Below, piece by piece: positions 6,658 to 7,421 of a DNA stretch of 7,421 nt. The notes under the pieces were generated by a model. The model was given only the letters and a program-made list of their open reading frames with translations. It had not been told where the DNA came from and ran no database searches. Location: positions 1 through 7,421 of the forward strand of contig CAJXTM010000160.1 of NCBI GenBank assembly GCA_913061385.1. The letters are read 5' to 3'. The first letter of the stretch is position 1. Each line of letters begins with the position of its first letter. Origin of the DNA: an uncultured Rhodopirellula sp. GTDB lineage: Bacteria > Planctomycetota > Planctomycetia > Pirellulales > Pirellulaceae. The translations under genes were made by a program, and so were the position numbers.

Positions 6658-7374
6658 TCAAGCGAGATTGGGAACTTCATAGCCTTTTCGATATTCCCGA
6701 TTGAGGTACTGGTTTGCATTTTTGGAACCTGGGCCCACGAATTGTTCCGTATCAGAATCCAATTCCAACATAGGGCTAACACGGATATCTTCGTGCTTGC
6801 GCGTTAGGTTGTGGGAAGCGAGGTGTTCGTCCATTTCGCCCATCAGGTTGCTCCACTGTTCCAGTTCGATGTTCTCGCTTGTTTCCTTGTCAAGCTTCTC
6901 ACCCGTTCGGAAGGCAACGTTTGCCAGATTGCACCATCCTGTGCTGTCATTTCCTACTGCGATTTCAGCATTCAAGATGGAAGCATCTTGCTTCAGCACA
7001 GCATCGATAAAGTTTGCTTGATGCAGCACATCTCCTCTGCCTTTGAATTCTTTGATTTTTTTCCCATCCACATCGTATGCGGCACCGCGCCCTCGTTGGC
7101 CTTCGTAATGTCCGCCTTCGCAGTACACGACGTAGCCACTGCTGGGACCTGGGTGTGATGGGCTCTTCTTTCCTCCCGGCTTCTTCGGCAGGTTCGAAAG
7201 CCCAATGACAACGGGGATCGAACCTGTATCAAAGAATGCAAAATGTACATTGGGTGTTTGGCCGGCATCGTTGAGAGCGACTCGTCCACCGCCGCCCAGG
7301 ATTCGCTTGGGTAGTGCCACAGAGTCCTGAAAGACATTGTTGCGGACATCATCCAAGACGTGCACGCCCCAGTT
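6658..7374 (-). CDS. Gfo/Idh/MocA-family oxidoreductase, C-terminal part only
   Basis: About 238 native residues from the C-terminal half of a protein usually ~430-450 residues long in planctomycetes. The N-terminal Rossmann NAD(P)-binding domain, and any Tat or Sec signal, lie beyond the contig edge. Remaining landmarks: NWGVHVLDDV at the cut, which matches the family's conserved W-G-V-H segment near the substrate site; a beta-sheet stretch (TPNVHFAFFDTG..IPVVIGLSNL); a glycine-rich YVVYCEGGHYEGQRGRGAAYD; then HQANFIDAVLKQDASILNAEIAVGNDSTGWCNLANVAFRTG. The last matches the 'NF..AV....LNAEI..G..S..WC.L.N...R.G' pattern common in planctomycete members. The C-terminus ends YRKGYEVPNLA and a TGA stop. 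Such proteins are NAD(P)-linked dehydrogenases of sugars, inositols or related polyols, but substrate cannot be told from this half. The first ten residues of the apparent ORF (MGSEMCIRDS, from GTG 7404) come from adapter. Confidence 0.88.
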   Translation of the reverse strand, partial: NWGVHVLDDVRNNVFQDSVALPKRILGGGGRVALNDAGQTPNVHFAFFDTGSIPVVIGLSNLPKKPGGKKSPSHPGPSSGYVVYCEGGHYEGQRGRGAAYDVDGKKIKEFKGRGDVLHQANFIDAVLKQDASILNAEIAVGNDSTGWCNLANVAFRTGEKLDKETSENIELEQWSNLMGEMDEHLASHNLTRKHEDIRVSPMLELDSDTEQFVGPGSKNANQYLNREYRKGYEVPNLA

Positions 7375-7375
7375 G

Positions 7376-7421
7376 CTGTCTCTTATACACATCTCCGAGC
7401 CCACGAGACCGAGGCTGATCT
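7376..7421 (-). other. Nextera P7-side adapter with i7 index (sequencing artefact)
   Basis: Bases 7376-7394 are the reverse complement of the Tn5 mosaic end, 7395-7409 the Nextera read-2 stem (CCGAGCCCACGAGAC), 7410-7417 CGAGGCTG, and 7418-7421 ATCT, the start of the P7 flow-cell sequence. CGAGGCTG is, from memory, Nextera index N710. The left end carries the same index in the other orientation. Native sequence ends at 7375. This adapter supplies the false N-terminus of the oxidoreductase ORF. Confidence 0.98.

Noticed and set aside
6701..7158. Two overlapping plus-strand ORFs opposite the oxidoreductase
   Set aside because: The minus-strand frame matches a known protein family over its length, while the plus-strand translations are low-similarity, cysteine- and serine-rich shadows.
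1..7421. Terminal inverted repeats with Tn5 mosaic ends, resembling a composite transposon
   Set aside because: The repeats extend into Illumina-specific stem, index and P7 bases. There is no transposase, and the native bases next to the two ends (CTTGCGAGT at 41-49 and CCCCAGTTG at 7367-7375) show no 9-bp target duplication.

Overview
The window looks like one short-read metagenomic or draft-genome contig from a planctomycete, most likely of the Pirellulales/Rhodopirellula type. This rests on the protein sequences: the carbamoyl-phosphate synthase wording, an NtrC-type regulator with a 'VIDNE' receiver start and a 'GSFTDA' loop, and a Gfo/Idh/MocA protein with the C-terminal region typical of that phylum. 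Moderate GC, loose gene spacing and few clear Shine-Dalgarno sites fit as well. I could not run a search, so the taxonomy is inference.

Both ends are technical, not biological. Bases 1-40 and 7376-7421 are Illumina Nextera (Tn5 tagmentation) P7-side adapter in inverted orientation, including the 19-bp mosaic end and what I recognise as i7 index CGAGGCTG. Native DNA is 41-7375. The two outermost genes are therefore cut by the assembly, and their apparent start codons (ATG at 26, GTG at 7404) lie in adapter sequence.

Layout: (1) 41-2365 (+), the C-terminal ~774 residues of carB, the large subunit of carbamoyl-phosphate synthase. (2) 2366-2636, a non-coding gap with two perfect 12-bp palindromes. 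(3) 2637-4091 (+), a complete sigma-54-dependent response regulator (receiver, AAA+, Fis-type HTH). (4) 4107-5189 (-), a tRNA-dihydrouridine synthase, convergent with the regulator and only 15 bp from it. (5) 5190-5306, a short divergent promoter region. (6) 5307-6428 (+), an aldose 1-epimerase with a predicted signal peptide. (7) 6429-6657, a convergent non-coding gap with a hairpin just after the epimerase. (8) 6658-7374 (-), the C-terminal part of a Gfo/Idh/MocA-family oxidoreductase.

The genes do not form one pathway. carB is pyrimidine/arginine housekeeping, the Dus protein is tRNA modification, and the regulator is an orphan here with no kinase beside it. The epimerase and the Gfo/Idh/MocA protein both suit sugar metabolism but are convergent, so they are not co-transcribed. 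I see no CRISPR array, tRNA, rRNA, natural insertion sequence, phage gene or defence system, and nothing that amounts to an undescribed system. The points most worth a second look are the adapter-made chimeric ORFs and the non-canonical receiver and GAFTGA-loop residues of the regulator.
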